In this document: positions 1 to 8,714 of the stretch, one piece after another | Position numbering within the stretch: the first letter of the stretch is position 1 | Layout: every line of letters starts with the position of its first letter | Source: G963665085 sp963665085 | GTDB taxonomy: Bacteria > Bacteroidota > Bacteroidia > Bacteroidales > JAAAOM01 | Reading direction: 5' to 3' | Length of the DNA stretch: 64,000 nt | Assembly: GCA_963665085.2 (NCBI GenBank) | Contig: CAXXXS010000002.1 | Coordinates: 124,001-188,000, forward strand | Position numbers and translations under genes: made by a program | Notes under the pieces: generated by a model | Seen by the model: the letters and a program-made list of their open reading frames with translations, nothing else | Database searches by the model: none | What the model was told of the DNA's origin: nothing

Positions 1-1
1 T

Positions 2-91
2 CGGTGGGGATATAACTGGGATATTGATAGTGTCATTGGACAGGAGCAGGCGTTCAATTATTTACTACATTTAGAGCTCGTATGTCACTGA
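2..91 (+). CDS. Possible 3' end of a gene entering from the left edge
   Basis: An open frame runs from the window edge to a TGA at 89-91 and encodes about 29 residues ending in LHLELVCH. The composition (WGYNWDIDSVIGQEQ) looks protein-like, but the piece is too short to place in a family. It could equally be chance open frame. Nothing recognisable follows until the tRNA. Confidence 0.3.
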   Translation, partial: RWGYNWDIDSVIGQEQAFNYLLHLELVCH

Positions 92-219
92 AAATATATT
101 CGGATGGAAATTAAGATAAATATAATCCTTCAACCTATTAAGGAATTCAGTTTAATTGACACCAAAAGCTGTCGAGAAATTATAATATATTTATTGGTAA
201 TGATTGTAAAGTTGTGGAG

Positions 220-306
220 CGGTGAGGGGGGGATTCGAACCCCCGGTACAGTTACCCGTACGTCAGTTTAGCAAACTGGTGGTTTAAGCCACTCACCCAC
301 CTCACC
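220..306 (-). tRNA. tRNA-Ser (anticodon GCT)
   Basis: Read on the minus strand, the 7-bp acceptor stem GGTGAGG pairs with CCTCACC and is followed by a G discriminator, as expected for serine. The anticodon stem CAGT/ACTG encloses the loop TTGCTAA, giving anticodon GCT (reads AGC/AGU). There is a long variable arm (GACGTACGGGTAACTGTAC region) and a T-arm with GGTTCGAATCC. The total of 87 nt fits a class II tRNA. The CCA end is not encoded. Confidence 0.95.
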
Positions 307-432
307 TTGTTTAGCTTTTTGCTAAAGCAGCACAAAAGTATAAAATACAATCACAATTCCAAAACTTAAATTTAAAATTATTATTAAATGGGAAAAAGAA
401 AACAGCAGGCCACAGACAGGAGCGGAATTTCC

Positions 433-463
433 AGTCTCCGGTCTCCGGTCTCCTGACTCCGGT
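433..463. repeat. Short GC-rich tandem tract with TCTCCGG units
   Basis: The tract contains tandem and near-tandem copies of TCTCCGG (two exact, one degenerate TCTCCTGACTCCGG) in otherwise AT-rich intergenic DNA, just downstream of the repressor gene's 3' end. It has no hairpin or coding potential that I can see. Confidence 0.5.
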
Positions 464-474
464 TCACCGAATAC

Positions 475-1251
475 TTATTTCTTCATTTTTGAAATGTCAT
501 TCTTCATATCCATCATTAAATTGTGGAGTTTATTAAGTGCAGCTTCTTTTGGATCAGGTAATTCAAAGCTGATATATCCCAATGCCTTCCAAACCTCCAT
601 TAATTCAAATAATGGAATAGTATAGGGGGCATATTCCGGATTATCAGATTGAAGTAGTAATTGGTCGCCTTTTTTATATAGCCGTTTAAATAAAATACCC
701 TCAGTTTGTGTTATTATAATATAAGACTCTCCTTCTTTAATATAATCCCAATCGAGCACATATTCACAAATAATATATGAACCTGATTTTATGGGCTCCA
801 TACTGTCACCTGAAATCTGAAATACCCTGTATGTACGTTCCTGGCTGAGTTCTGGTAAAGGGAAATCAAAAACAGGAAGTTTTTCTATAAAATCAGGATC
901 ACCAAATCCCTTGGTATACCCAGCACAAGCTTTAACCGGAACAAGTGTGATGTGTTCTTTATTTTCTTTGTTTACAACCGCAGTAATTATGCGTATGTTC
1001 TTTCCATGAATATCTGTATTGTTACTTAGTTCAGGTATCCCTGTTTCTTTAAATGATTGTCCAACAAGGTTATCAATAGATATTCTAAATAAGGATGCTA
1101 ATTGCTGAAGGACAGATATTTTTGGAGTAGCTCTTCCTTCTTCGTATGCACCAATTGCAGAGCGTTTTATATTGAGTTTACCCGCTAATTCCTCTTGGGT
1201 AAGTCCGTTAGTCTTTCTTAAGTATTTTAGATTTTCGCCTAAATAATCCAC
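475..1251 (-). CDS. LexA-like repressor: XRE helix-turn-helix plus S24 self-cleaving peptidase
   Basis: The protein is 258 aa. An XRE-type helix-turn-helix spans about residues 3-62 (LRKTNGLTQEELAGKLNIKR, SAIGAYEEGRATP). A LexA/S24 domain spans about 100-230, with an Ala110-Gly111 cleavage site (ACAGY), nucleophile Ser150 (GDSMEP) and general-base Lys189 (FKRLYKKGD). All parts of an autoproteolytic repressor are therefore present. I chose the GTG at 1251: the frame stays open upstream to 1434, but that stretch is hydrophobic nonsense overlapping the operators and the divergent gene. It is divergent from the radical-SAM repair pair, and two 13-bp operator-like sites lie in the gap. I infer that it represses that pair and itself until DNA damage triggers cleavage. 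Confidence 0.85.
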   Translation of the reverse strand: MDYLGENLKYLRKTNGLTQEELAGKLNIKRSAIGAYEEGRATPKISVLQQLASLFRISIDNLVGQSFKETGIPELSNNTDIHGKNIRIITAVVNKENKEHITLVPVKACAGYTKGFGDPDFIEKLPVFDFPLPELSQERTYRVFQISGDSMEPIKSGSYIICEYVLDWDYIKEGESYIIITQTEGILFKRLYKKGDQLLLQSDNPEYAPYTIPLFELMEVWKALGYISFELPDPKEAALNKLHNLMMDMKNDISKMKK

Positions 1252-1271
1252 AATAAAATTGTTATGTTTTG

Positions 1272-1305
1272 CTAAAAATATTAGTAAATTTACTAAAAAT
1301 ATTAG
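1272..1305. promoter_or_regulatory. Two operator-like 13-bp sites in the divergent gap
   Basis: CTAAAAATATTAG occurs twice exactly, at 1272-1284 and 1293-1305, 21 bp apart (two helical turns). Each copy has CTAA/TTAG inverted ends, as expected for a dimeric repressor. The sites lie between the LexA-like gene and the radical-SAM gene, so they probably bind that repressor. Its identity as the ligand is inference. Confidence 0.7.
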
Positions 1306-1307
1306 TT

Positions 1308-2573
1308 GTGATAAATTCTTCAACCAAAGATAAACTGAAAATATTAGCTGATGCTGCAAAATATGATGTTTCTTGTGCTTCCAGTGGAAATAAAAGAAGA
1401 AACAATGGGAGAGGATTAGGGAATGCTGCTCCATGGGGAGTATGCCATAGTTTTACAGAAGATGGACGATGTGTTTCATTACTAAAAATTATGATGACTA
1501 ACTACTGTATTTATGATTGTGCATACTGCATCAACCGAAGTAGTAATGATATTAAACGGACATCTTTTACGGTTGACGAAATTACGCAGCTCACCATGGA
1601 ATTTTATAGAAGAAATTATATTGAAGGATTATTTCTTAGTTCAGGAGTAATGAAGAATCCTGATTATACCATGGAACGGATGGTGCGTGTTGCTAAAGAT
1701 TTGCGGGAGAAACACAGGTATTTTGGCTATATACACTTAAAAACCATTCCCGGAGCTGGTGACGAACAAGTTAGGCAGGCTGGTTTATATGCAGACAGGT
1801 TAAGTGTTAACATTGAAATACCTACAGAAGAAAATTTAAAGTTGCTTGCACCGCAAAAGGATTACAAAACAATCCTGAACCCAATGAAATCTATTAATAC
1901 AAAAATATTAGAGAATAAAGCAGATAGGAAAAAATACAAAAAAGCGCCCAAGTTTTCTCCCGGTGGACAAAGTACTCAATTAATTATTGGCGCAACACCA
2001 GATACAGATCAAAAGATATTGAGCCTTGCAACAAATCTTTATCAAACCAATAATTTAAAACGGGTTTATTATTCAGGTTATTTATCAATCAATCAGGATA
2101 GCCGGTTACCAGCCCTAAAAGAACCACCATTAAAACGAGAACACAGACTTTATCAGGCAGATTGGCTCTATCGGTTTTATTTTTTTTCTGTAGATGAAAT
2201 TGTAAGTGAATCTTTTCCAAACCTGGATTTGGAGTTGGATCCAAAATTGGGTTATGCATTAAGAAATCCCGGAATTTTTCCTATTGATATTAATACAGCA
2301 GATTATGAAATGATTCTCCGGGTACCCGGTATCGGACCACGTTCTGCCCAACAAATAGTATTGGCCAGGAAATACAGAAAACTCAATTCTTCTCATCTTA
2401 GAAAAATAGGTGTTGTTATGAAACGTGCCCAATATTTTATAACGTGCAATGAGTTAAAACCTATGACCGTAAACGAAATACGGCCAGAGTATATTCGAAA
2501 AATTTTAATCGCAGAAAATAAACCAACAAGAAGAAAATTAGAATCTCCACATGTACAACTGTCTTTATTCTAA
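1308..2573 (+). CDS. Putative DNA modification/repair radical SAM protein (rSAM_link_UDG type)
   Basis: The protein is 421 aa from the GTG at 1308. It matches the radical-SAM family found with uracil-DNA-glycosylase-like partners (TIGR03916 type): N-terminal KILADAAKYDVSCASSG, GVCHSFTEDGRCVSLLK, then a C67-x3-C71-x2-C74 iron-sulfur motif (NYCIYDCAYC). The C-terminal part carries a helix-hairpin-helix (ILRVPGIGPRSAQQIV), which suggests DNA contact. The frame is open back to a TTG at 1269, but that would translate through the operator repeats, so I reject it. It is followed after 19 bp by its usual partner and is divergent from a LexA-like repressor. The role is DNA metabolism by family; the reaction is not known to me. 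Confidence 0.85.
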   Translation: MINSSTKDKLKILADAAKYDVSCASSGNKRRNNGRGLGNAAPWGVCHSFTEDGRCVSLLKIMMTNYCIYDCAYCINRSSNDIKRTSFTVDEITQLTMEFYRRNYIEGLFLSSGVMKNPDYTMERMVRVAKDLREKHRYFGYIHLKTIPGAGDEQVRQAGLYADRLSVNIEIPTEENLKLLAPQKDYKTILNPMKSINTKILENKADRKKYKKAPKFSPGGQSTQLIIGATPDTDQKILSLATNLYQTNNLKRVYYSGYLSINQDSRLPALKEPPLKREHRLYQADWLYRFYFFSVDEIVSESFPNLDLELDPKLGYALRNPGIFPIDINTADYEMILRVPGIGPRSAQQIVLARKYRKLNSSHLRKIGVVMKRAQYFITCNELKPMTVNEIRPEYIRKILIAENKPTRRKLESPHVQLSLF

Positions 2574-2592
2574 ATAATTAAATATCGAAGCC

Positions 2593-3372
2593 ATGAACAT
2601 TTTTTTGTATGATAAAACATTTGAGGGGTTATTGTCAGTTGTTTATTATGCTTATGATTTAAAAATTTTTCCTGATAGAATTTATGACGAGAAGAGTTAT
2701 CAGGATGATATTTTTGCGTCAAAATATACTGTTATCTCAGATAGCGGACAAGCTCAGAAAGTATGGGAAACCATAAAAAAAAGATCATCAAAAGAAACAT
2801 GCCAAAAGCTCTACAAAGTTTATCTCTCTGAATTGCCCGGGATAGAAATGCTTATATTTAAGTATATAGAACTAACCCTAAAAACACCCATCAATATTGA
2901 AAAGAATTATAGTAACGCCACGGTTGTAGATTTAAATAAAATATACAAAAAGGTTATTCGAGAAGCTCACAGAATTTTTATGTTTACACGTTTTCAGAAG
3001 ACAAAAGACGGAATCTATTTTGCACCTTTTGAACCTTTATATGATGTACTGTCCCTATCAATAAATCATTTTAAAGATAGGTTTGGAGACCAGAAATGGT
3101 TGGTGTATGATACCAAACGTAATTATGGATTTTTTTGGGACAAGAAAGAGGTTACTGAAGTGACGTTTAAAGAGACGAATATTAATACCGTAACCGGAGA
3201 TTTGAAAGAAGAGATTCTTGATGAAGATGAAATCTTATTTCAGGATATGTGGAGAGACTATTTTAAATCGGTAACAATAAAAGAAAGAAAAAATATAAAA
3301 CTTCATAAACAATTTCTACCTAAACGATTCTGGAAATACCTTCCAGAGAAAAAAGCGAAAATACTTAGTTGA
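2593..3372 (+). CDS. Probable DNA metabolism protein, DUF4130/TIGR03915 family
   Basis: The protein is 259 aa and begins MNIFLYDKTFEGLLSVVYYA, the characteristic opening of the DUF4130 family. In other bacteria this family is adjacent to, or fused with, a uracil-DNA glycosylase domain and encoded next to the radical-SAM protein found here. No glycosylase domain is fused in this copy; the length fits the stand-alone form. The C-terminus is basic (KRFWKYLPEKKAKILS). It follows the radical-SAM gene by 19 bp and is surely co-transcribed. No TM segment or signal peptide is present, so it is cytosolic. Confidence 0.8.
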   Translation: MNIFLYDKTFEGLLSVVYYAYDLKIFPDRIYDEKSYQDDIFASKYTVISDSGQAQKVWETIKKRSSKETCQKLYKVYLSELPGIEMLIFKYIELTLKTPINIEKNYSNATVVDLNKIYKKVIREAHRIFMFTRFQKTKDGIYFAPFEPLYDVLSLSINHFKDRFGDQKWLVYDTKRNYGFFWDKKEVTEVTFKETNINTVTGDLKEEILDEDEILFQDMWRDYFKSVTIKERKNIKLHKQFLPKRFWKYLPEKKAKILS

Positions 3373-3566
3373 TTTTTATTGTACATGTAAAAGACAATAG
3401 AATATATCGAATAAATCGTTCAAAATACTTGGTTTTTTGCCAACCAGAAGATACATGGAAATAATTTATTACAACTCATCATACAGATTCTACAACTCGT
3501 CGTCTTTTATTTTTATAGCCATCATGAAATAGTGAAGTTTGTTTCGAAATATTAATTGAAACAACA

Positions 3567-5702
3567 ATGAAAACGCTATTTACATATTTCTTTTTACTTA
3601 TTACAATAGCCCTAAATGCACAAGAACAATTAACAGGAGTAGTTCTTGATGAGAATAGTATTCCACTTGCAGGGGCAAATATTTATATTAAGGGAAGTTA
3701 TGATGGAACTATCTCAGATGGAGAAGGAAAATTCATGCTAAAACCAGGGAAAAATGAAAATCAGATACTGGTAGTTAGTTTTATTGGATATCAAACCTAT
3801 GAAAAACAAATTGAACCTTCTGATTTAAAAAAAGAACTATCTGTTGAACTTAAACCTTTGAGTAATGAATTGAATGAGGTTTTAATTACCGCTGGAACTT
3901 TCGAGGCAGGGGATAAGAAACGTGCAATTACGCTTAATTCTATTGATATTGCTACAACAGCTAGTTCAGATTCTGATATTTATGGTGCGTTGAGTACATA
4001 TCCCGGAGCACAGAAACAGGGAGAAACAGGTAAAATAATTGTACGCGGGGGAGATAGTTATGAAACCAATACCTATATGGATGGAATGTTAGTATCTTCA
4101 CCGTATTCATCTACAATGCCGGATATTCCATCCCGTAGCAGGTTTTCACCTTTTATGTTTAACGGAGTTATGTTTAGTACTGGTGGATATTCTGCTGAAT
4201 ATGGTCAGGCTCTATCGTCTGTACTTGAACTTAAAACTCCTGGATTATTTGATGAAGATATAACCAGCATCTCTCTTATGGATGTGGGGTTAGGAGTCTC
4301 ACACACCGTTAGAAATTTGCGTTCTGCATATTCGGCTGAGGCAAACTACAATAATTTGACCCCTTATTTTTTAATGGCCAAACACGATCTCGACTGGGAG
4401 GAAATTCCAGAAAGTTATAGTGGGGCAATAAGGCACCGGATTAAAGTTGGGAAAACAGGAATGATTAAATCGAATGCAAGTTTTAATCACTCCGATTCAA
4501 AGTTAAATTATGTGGGGGATTTATACGACAATGCCCTGATAGGACTACAAAACAATAACCTGTTTTATAAAACAAGTTATTCTACTGAGCTAAATAAAAA
4601 ATGGATGCTAAAATCCGGTATAGCTTATAATAATGATGATGATATAACGGAAATTAACGAAGACAAGCTCTCTAAAAAGTTAACAACCATTCATTCTCGT
4701 ATTGGATTGATAAACTATACCAATGAGAATCTTACTCTAAAATTTGGAGGTGAATTTTATAATCTCAATTATACGTATAGTTTTAAAGATATAAGTTCCG
4801 ATGTTGAATATCTGTTTGGTGCAAAAGACAATTTATTTTCCGGGTATTTTGAGACTGATGCCAAAATATCAAAGAAACTTGCTTTGCGTATTGGAGGAAG
4901 AAGTGAGTATTCTGATTATACAAATAATTTTAATGTTGCACCCCGACTTTCTTTGGCATATAAAACAACGAAAAAAAGCCAGGTTTCAATGGCTTATGGA
5001 ACTTATTATCAACAACCTCAACCAGATTATTTAAAATATACAAATAATGTTGAATTTGAAAAAGCAGAACATTATATCCTGAATTACCAGGTAGCTGGAG
5101 ATAACAGGTTGTTCAGAACAGAATTCTACCACAAAAATTATGATAACCTGATTTCATATATCCCGAATGAATACGAGGAACCAACACAAATAAACAATAA
5201 CGGTTATGGTTATGCTACCGGTATTGACATCTTTTGGAGAGATAAAAAAACATTAAAAAACACGGAGTACTGGATTTCCTACTCATTTATTGATAGTAAA
5301 CGAAAATTTAAGGATTATAAAAAGATTGTAATACCAGAGTTTGTTTCAAAACATAATTTGAGTGCTGTTTACAAGCGATGGGAACAAAGTATTAATTCAG
5401 AAGTTTGTTTCTCTTATAATTTTTCAACTGGACGAAATTATTATAATCCATACGATGAAAATTTTTCCGGAGGTATAACAAAACCAATTCATGATTTTAG
5501 TGGAAACATAAGCTATGTAACAAATCTATTTGGCTATATGACTATCGTTCATATATCAGTAAGCAATATTCTTGGATTAGAGAAAACATATGCTTACAGG
5601 TTTGTCGAGAATTCAGAAGTCCAAGGAGGATATGAAGCTTTTCCGGTAAACTCGATGATACAAAGAACAGTCATTATAGGTGTATTTATTTCTCTTAAAT
5701 AA
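3567..5702 (+). CDS. TonB-dependent receptor with N-terminal carboxypeptidase-like domain
   Basis: The protein is 711 aa. A signal peptide (residues 1-18, ending LNAQ) is followed by a CarboxypepD_reg-like beta-sandwich at about 20-110 (LTGVVLDENSIPLAGANIYI). A plug domain spans about 115-225 (GKIIVRGGDSYETNTYMDGM, FSTGGYSAEYGQALSSV), and then an outer-membrane barrel runs to the end. The length is short for a SusC-type receptor and there is no SusD partner, so the ligand is probably not a classic PUL glycan. Twenty bp downstream is a secreted helical-repeat protein, followed by a LytS/LytTR two-component pair on the same strand. The likely arrangement is a receptor with dedicated regulators. 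The ligand cannot be told from sequence. Confidence 0.85.
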   Translation: MKTLFTYFFLLITIALNAQEQLTGVVLDENSIPLAGANIYIKGSYDGTISDGEGKFMLKPGKNENQILVVSFIGYQTYEKQIEPSDLKKELSVELKPLSNELNEVLITAGTFEAGDKKRAITLNSIDIATTASSDSDIYGALSTYPGAQKQGETGKIIVRGGDSYETNTYMDGMLVSSPYSSTMPDIPSRSRFSPFMFNGVMFSTGGYSAEYGQALSSVLELKTPGLFDEDITSISLMDVGLGVSHTVRNLRSAYSAEANYNNLTPYFLMAKHDLDWEEIPESYSGAIRHRIKVGKTGMIKSNASFNHSDSKLNYVGDLYDNALIGLQNNNLFYKTSYSTELNKKWMLKSGIAYNNDDDITEINEDKLSKKLTTIHSRIGLINYTNENLTLKFGGEFYNLNYTYSFKDISSDVEYLFGAKDNLFSGYFETDAKISKKLALRIGGRSEYSDYTNNFNVAPRLSLAYKTTKKSQVSMAYGTYYQQPQPDYLKYTNNVEFEKAEHYILNYQVAGDNRLFRTEFYHKNYDNLISYIPNEYEEPTQINNNGYGYATGIDIFWRDKKTLKNTEYWISYSFIDSKRKFKDYKKIVIPEFVSKHNLSAVYKRWEQSINSEVCFSYNFSTGRNYYNPYDENFSGGITKPIHDFSGNISYVTNLFGYMTIVHISVSNILGLEKTYAYRFVENSEVQGGYEAFPVNSMIQRTVIIGVFISLK

Positions 5703-5722
5703 TCATTTTAAAATTAAAAATT

Positions 5723-6370
5723 ATGAAAACAAGAATTTTCACAGTCTTTTTTTTAGTTATAAGTATTAACCTTTTTGCTCAATCTAACTATGAATCAGCA
5801 ATTGTACAAAACCTTGAAGCCTTAAACGATGCTAAATCTTTAGAAGATATGCAGGAAATAGCAAATAAGTTTGAGCGTATTGCAATGGCAGAGACTGATA
5901 AATGGATTCCCCGGTATTATGCATCTTACATAAATGTTATACTTTCATTCAAAACCCAGGATGTTGAACAGAAACAAAAATATCTTGATTATGCTCAACA
6001 ACAATTGGATGAAGCCATAAAGATTGATGAAAAAGAATCTGAATTATATACCTTGCAAGGTTTACTTTATCAGGCATACATAACAATTGACCCGGTAAAT
6101 AATGGACGGGTATATTCCGTAAAAGCAAATGGCTCTTTTGGAACAGCAAAAGGATTAAACTCAAAGAATCCAAGGCCTTATTATCTTGAAGCATTAACTG
6201 TTATGAATACCCCAGAACAATTTGGAGGAGGTAAAAAGGTTGCCCAGCCAATGTTGGAACATGCTTCGGCGCTTTTCTCTTCATTTAAACCTTCAGATAA
6301 TTTAATGCCAGACTGGGGAAAAGAAGATTGCGATGCGCAACTTCAAGCATGTAAAAATAGGGTAGAGTAA
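5723..6370 (+). CDS. Secreted TPR-like helical protein of unknown function
   Basis: The protein is 215 aa. A signal peptide (MKTRIFTVFFLVISINLFAQ) is followed by alpha-helical repeats. The segment KQKYLDYAQQQLDEAIKIDEKESELYTLQGLLYQAY reads like a tetratricopeptide pair, and PRPYYLEALTVMNTPEQFGGG resembles the gap seen in secreted TPR proteins of Bacteroidota. It is predicted periplasmic. Its position between a TonB-dependent receptor (20 bp upstream) and a two-component system makes it a candidate accessory or sensing protein. I do not recognise a specific family. Confidence 0.7.
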   Translation: MKTRIFTVFFLVISINLFAQSNYESAIVQNLEALNDAKSLEDMQEIANKFERIAMAETDKWIPRYYASYINVILSFKTQDVEQKQKYLDYAQQQLDEAIKIDEKESELYTLQGLLYQAYITIDPVNNGRVYSVKANGSFGTAKGLNSKNPRPYYLEALTVMNTPEQFGGGKKVAQPMLEHASALFSSFKPSDNLMPDWGKEDCDAQLQACKNRVE

Positions 6371-6463
6371 TTAAAAGCTCTGCCCGGGGCTTCTTTAAGA
6401 AACAAACTTCGAGGTTCTTATTTCGTTTATTGTAACTAATTATGAAAGATTTATCTTTAAGAA

Positions 6464-7531
6464 ATGGAAAGTGAAAAATTAAAGAACAGAAAAACCAATA
6501 TAATTTTGATTATTGTTGGGGGTGTTTTAACATTATTTATAATACCTACATTTATTAACTACATAGTTACTGGGGCAGAAATATTCAGTTCTGTACCAAG
6601 ATATCTTAAGAATATATCGTATGGGGTTTCAATTGGACTTCTTTTTTGGCTTGGAAACTGGACAGTTGGGTCATTAACAGGAAGAAAATTGAATTGGGAC
6701 AAAAACCTTAACCAAGCAAATTTTATAGCATTACTATCTTTTATTTTATATGGAATTATTGTTAGTATACTTTTCCCTTATGTCGTACATAAATATCTTT
6801 TTCATCAAACAGGTCAGACTCTTAAGTCCAATGTAGCATACAATGCATTTTTTGCGTTGTCAATCGATTTGATTATCATATCAATTTATTATTCAAGGTA
6901 TCTGGTTTTTTATTGGAAGAAAGCATTAAAAAAATATGAAGAAACAAAACGTGCACATTTGGAAGCTAAATACGAAGCGTTAAAGAACCAGGTAAATCCA
7001 CATTTTCTATTTAATAGTTTAAACACCCTAACAGGAATTGTTGAACAGGAACCCGAAAAAGCTGTAGATTTCATAAAAAAATTATCAGATATCTACAGAT
7101 ATGTTCTCGAACAAAGAGATAAAGAATTGGTTACTTTACGTGAAGAGATGGACTTTGTAGAAAACTATATTTTCCTGGCAAAAATGCGACATGGAGAAGG
7201 TTTTAAAGTTACCATTGATATAGAGTTTCCTCAGAAATATATTTTACCGCTTGGAATCCAGATGCTTGTTGAGAATTCAATAAAACATAATATTATTAGT
7301 GATAATATGCCCTTAAATATTTTTATTAAAAGCGATGATAAATATGTTGTTGTAGAGAATAATTTACAACGAAAAAAAATAATAGGCACAAAATCACCAA
7401 TTGGATTGGAAAATCTTAAAAAAAGGTACGAATATTTATCTCAGGAAACAGTGGAAGTTAAAGAAGACGAAAATAGTTTTATCGTAAAGGTTCCAATAAT
7501 CAAGTCATCAGATGAATTGTATAATAATTGA
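6464..7531 (+). CDS. LytS/YehU-type sensor histidine kinase
   Basis: The protein is 355 aa. About four transmembrane segments occupy the first ~160 residues. The His_kinase domain follows with the phospho-acceptor motif NQVNPHFLFNSLNTL near residue 178, and then a short HATPase (PLGIQMLVENSIKHNI with the N-box, GTKSPIGLENLKKRYEYL). There is no large extracytoplasmic sensor domain, so the signal is probably sensed in the membrane. The gene overlaps the following LytTR regulator by 20 bp, meaning the two are translationally coupled partners. It lies in one operon with the TonB-dependent receptor and the TPR-like protein. Confidence 0.88.
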   Translation: MESEKLKNRKTNIILIIVGGVLTLFIIPTFINYIVTGAEIFSSVPRYLKNISYGVSIGLLFWLGNWTVGSLTGRKLNWDKNLNQANFIALLSFILYGIIVSILFPYVVHKYLFHQTGQTLKSNVAYNAFFALSIDLIIISIYYSRYLVFYWKKALKKYEETKRAHLEAKYEALKNQVNPHFLFNSLNTLTGIVEQEPEKAVDFIKKLSDIYRYVLEQRDKELVTLREEMDFVENYIFLAKMRHGEGFKVTIDIEFPQKYILPLGIQMLVENSIKHNIISDNMPLNIFIKSDDKYVVVENNLQRKKIIGTKSPIGLENLKKRYEYLSQETVEVKEDENSFIVKVPIIKSSDELYNN

Positions 7532-8264
7532 AGACGAGAAGATAGCAGCCAGCAGGCTGAAAGAACTTATAAAAAGGTATGATGAGGAGATTGAGATTCT
7601 AGGCGTGATACAAACAGTTCAGGAGTCGGTTGCGTGGTTTGAAAAGAGAATTTCCTTAGATTTAATATTTATGGATATCCAACTTGCTGATGGACTAAGT
7701 TTTGAAATATTTGAAAAAACAATTGTAGAGGCTCCTGTTATTTTTACAACAGCATACGATGAGTACGCACTCAAAGCTTTCAAAGTAAATAGTATAGATT
7801 ATTTACTAAAGCCTATTGATTTTGAAGAGTTATGTAAAGCAATTGAAAAATATAAAACCAATATTAAAGCCCTTCAAAATTCTTCACATGTCTTTGATGC
7901 TGTTTTAAAACAACTCACCAATGAATACAAGGAAAAATTTGTTGTTAAGGTAGGAGAACATATTCGGGTCATAATGGCTGAAAACATACAATTTTTCTCA
8001 GCAATTGAAAAATCAACTTTTTTACAAACAGATTCAGAAAGAGATTATCCTATTAATTATACACTTGAACAACTTGAAGAATTGCTCGATCCTAAGAAAT
8101 TTTTTAGGATAAGTAGAAAATACATAATTGCGTTTAATGCCATAAAGGATATTATTTCATTTTCAAATTCACGGCTGCAAATTAAAACTAAAAATAATAA
8201 GGTTGATGATTTAATTGTAAGTAGAGAACGTGTCAAAATTTTTAAGTCCTGGCTCGAAAATTAA
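7512..8264 (+). CDS. LytTR-family response regulator
   Basis: The protein is 250 aa. An N-terminal receiver domain (MNCIIIEDEKIAASRLKEL; acceptor Asp in LIFMDIQLADG near residue 55; Thr and Lys in FTTAYDEYALKAF and IDYLLKPID) is followed by a LytTR DNA-binding domain from about 140 (FVVKVGEHIRVIMAENIQFF, YTLEQLEELLDPKKFFRISR, IVSRERVKIFKSWL). The start overlaps the kinase gene by 20 bp. It is probably phosphorylated by that kinase, and the neighbouring receptor operon is the obvious candidate target. Confidence 0.9.
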   Translation: MNCIIIEDEKIAASRLKELIKRYDEEIEILGVIQTVQESVAWFEKRISLDLIFMDIQLADGLSFEIFEKTIVEAPVIFTTAYDEYALKAFKVNSIDYLLKPIDFEELCKAIEKYKTNIKALQNSSHVFDAVLKQLTNEYKEKFVVKVGEHIRVIMAENIQFFSAIEKSTFLQTDSERDYPINYTLEQLEELLDPKKFFRISRKYIIAFNAIKDIISFSNSRLQIKTKNNKVDDLIVSRERVKIFKSWLEN

Positions 8265-8356
8265 AAAGGGGTTGTATAATTAATTTCTTCCAATGAGTTT
8301 TGATTTAGATGTATAAAACCTGTTAATAATTAATATAAAAGCAAGATTCTTTATGT

Positions 8357-8386
8357 TTTGATATTTCTTTAAATTTTATACTTTTG
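8357..8386 (+). promoter_or_regulatory. Bacteroidota-type promoter for clpS
   Basis: TTTG at 8357-8360 and TACTTTTG at 8379-8386 match the Bacteroidota -33/-7 pattern (TTTG, ~19 bp, TAnnTTTG) with an 18-bp spacer. They lie 25 bp before the clpS start codon. Confidence 0.6.
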
Positions 8387-8410
8387 GGGTAGGTATAGTA
8401 TGCTTTATTT

Positions 8411-8698
8411 ATGGCGGAAAAAGAAAAATATATCAGCAGACCGGATTTTGAAGAAGCAGTGGAAACTGAAAGTGTAATGAAGAAATTTCTAACACTTTAT
8501 AATGATGAGGTGCATACTTTTGATTATGTAATTGATGCCTTGGTGGAAATTTGTAACCATGACCTGATGCAAGCTGAACAATGTACTTATATAGTACATT
8601 ACAAAGGTAAGTGTGAAGTCAAAAAAGGAAGTGAAGACTTTCTGAAGCCGATGAGATATCAATTAATAGAAAGAGGATTAAAAGCTACAATAGACTAG
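8411..8698 (+). CDS. clpS: ATP-dependent Clp protease adaptor ClpS
   Basis: The protein is 95 aa, full length for ClpS. The core (FLTLYNDEVHTFDYVIDALVEICNHDLMQAEQC, then HYKGKCEVKKGS) matches the ClpS fold that binds N-degron substrates and delivers them to ClpA/ClpC. The conserved YND-x-HT-F segment and the later H in TYIVHYKGKC are present. It is cytosolic and has its own promoter (8357-8386). The following nfeD-like gene starts only 16 bp downstream, so some read-through into nfeD-floA is likely. Confidence 0.93.
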   Translation: MAEKEKYISRPDFEEAVETESVMKKFLTLYNDEVHTFDYVIDALVEICNHDLMQAEQCTYIVHYKGKCEVKKGSEDFLKPMRYQLIERGLKATID

Positions 8699-8714
8699 CA
8701 CTTAATTATACTAA

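Noticed and set aside
1269..1307. TTG start for the radical-SAM gene giving MLKILVNLLKILV
   Set aside because: The peptide is merely the translation of the duplicated operator; family members begin near KLKILADAAKYD.
1252..1434. N-terminal extension of the LexA-like repressor to an ATG at 1434
   Set aside because: The extra 61 residues are hydrophobic/aromatic nonsense that overlaps the operators and the divergent coding region; the HTH begins right after the GTG at 1251.
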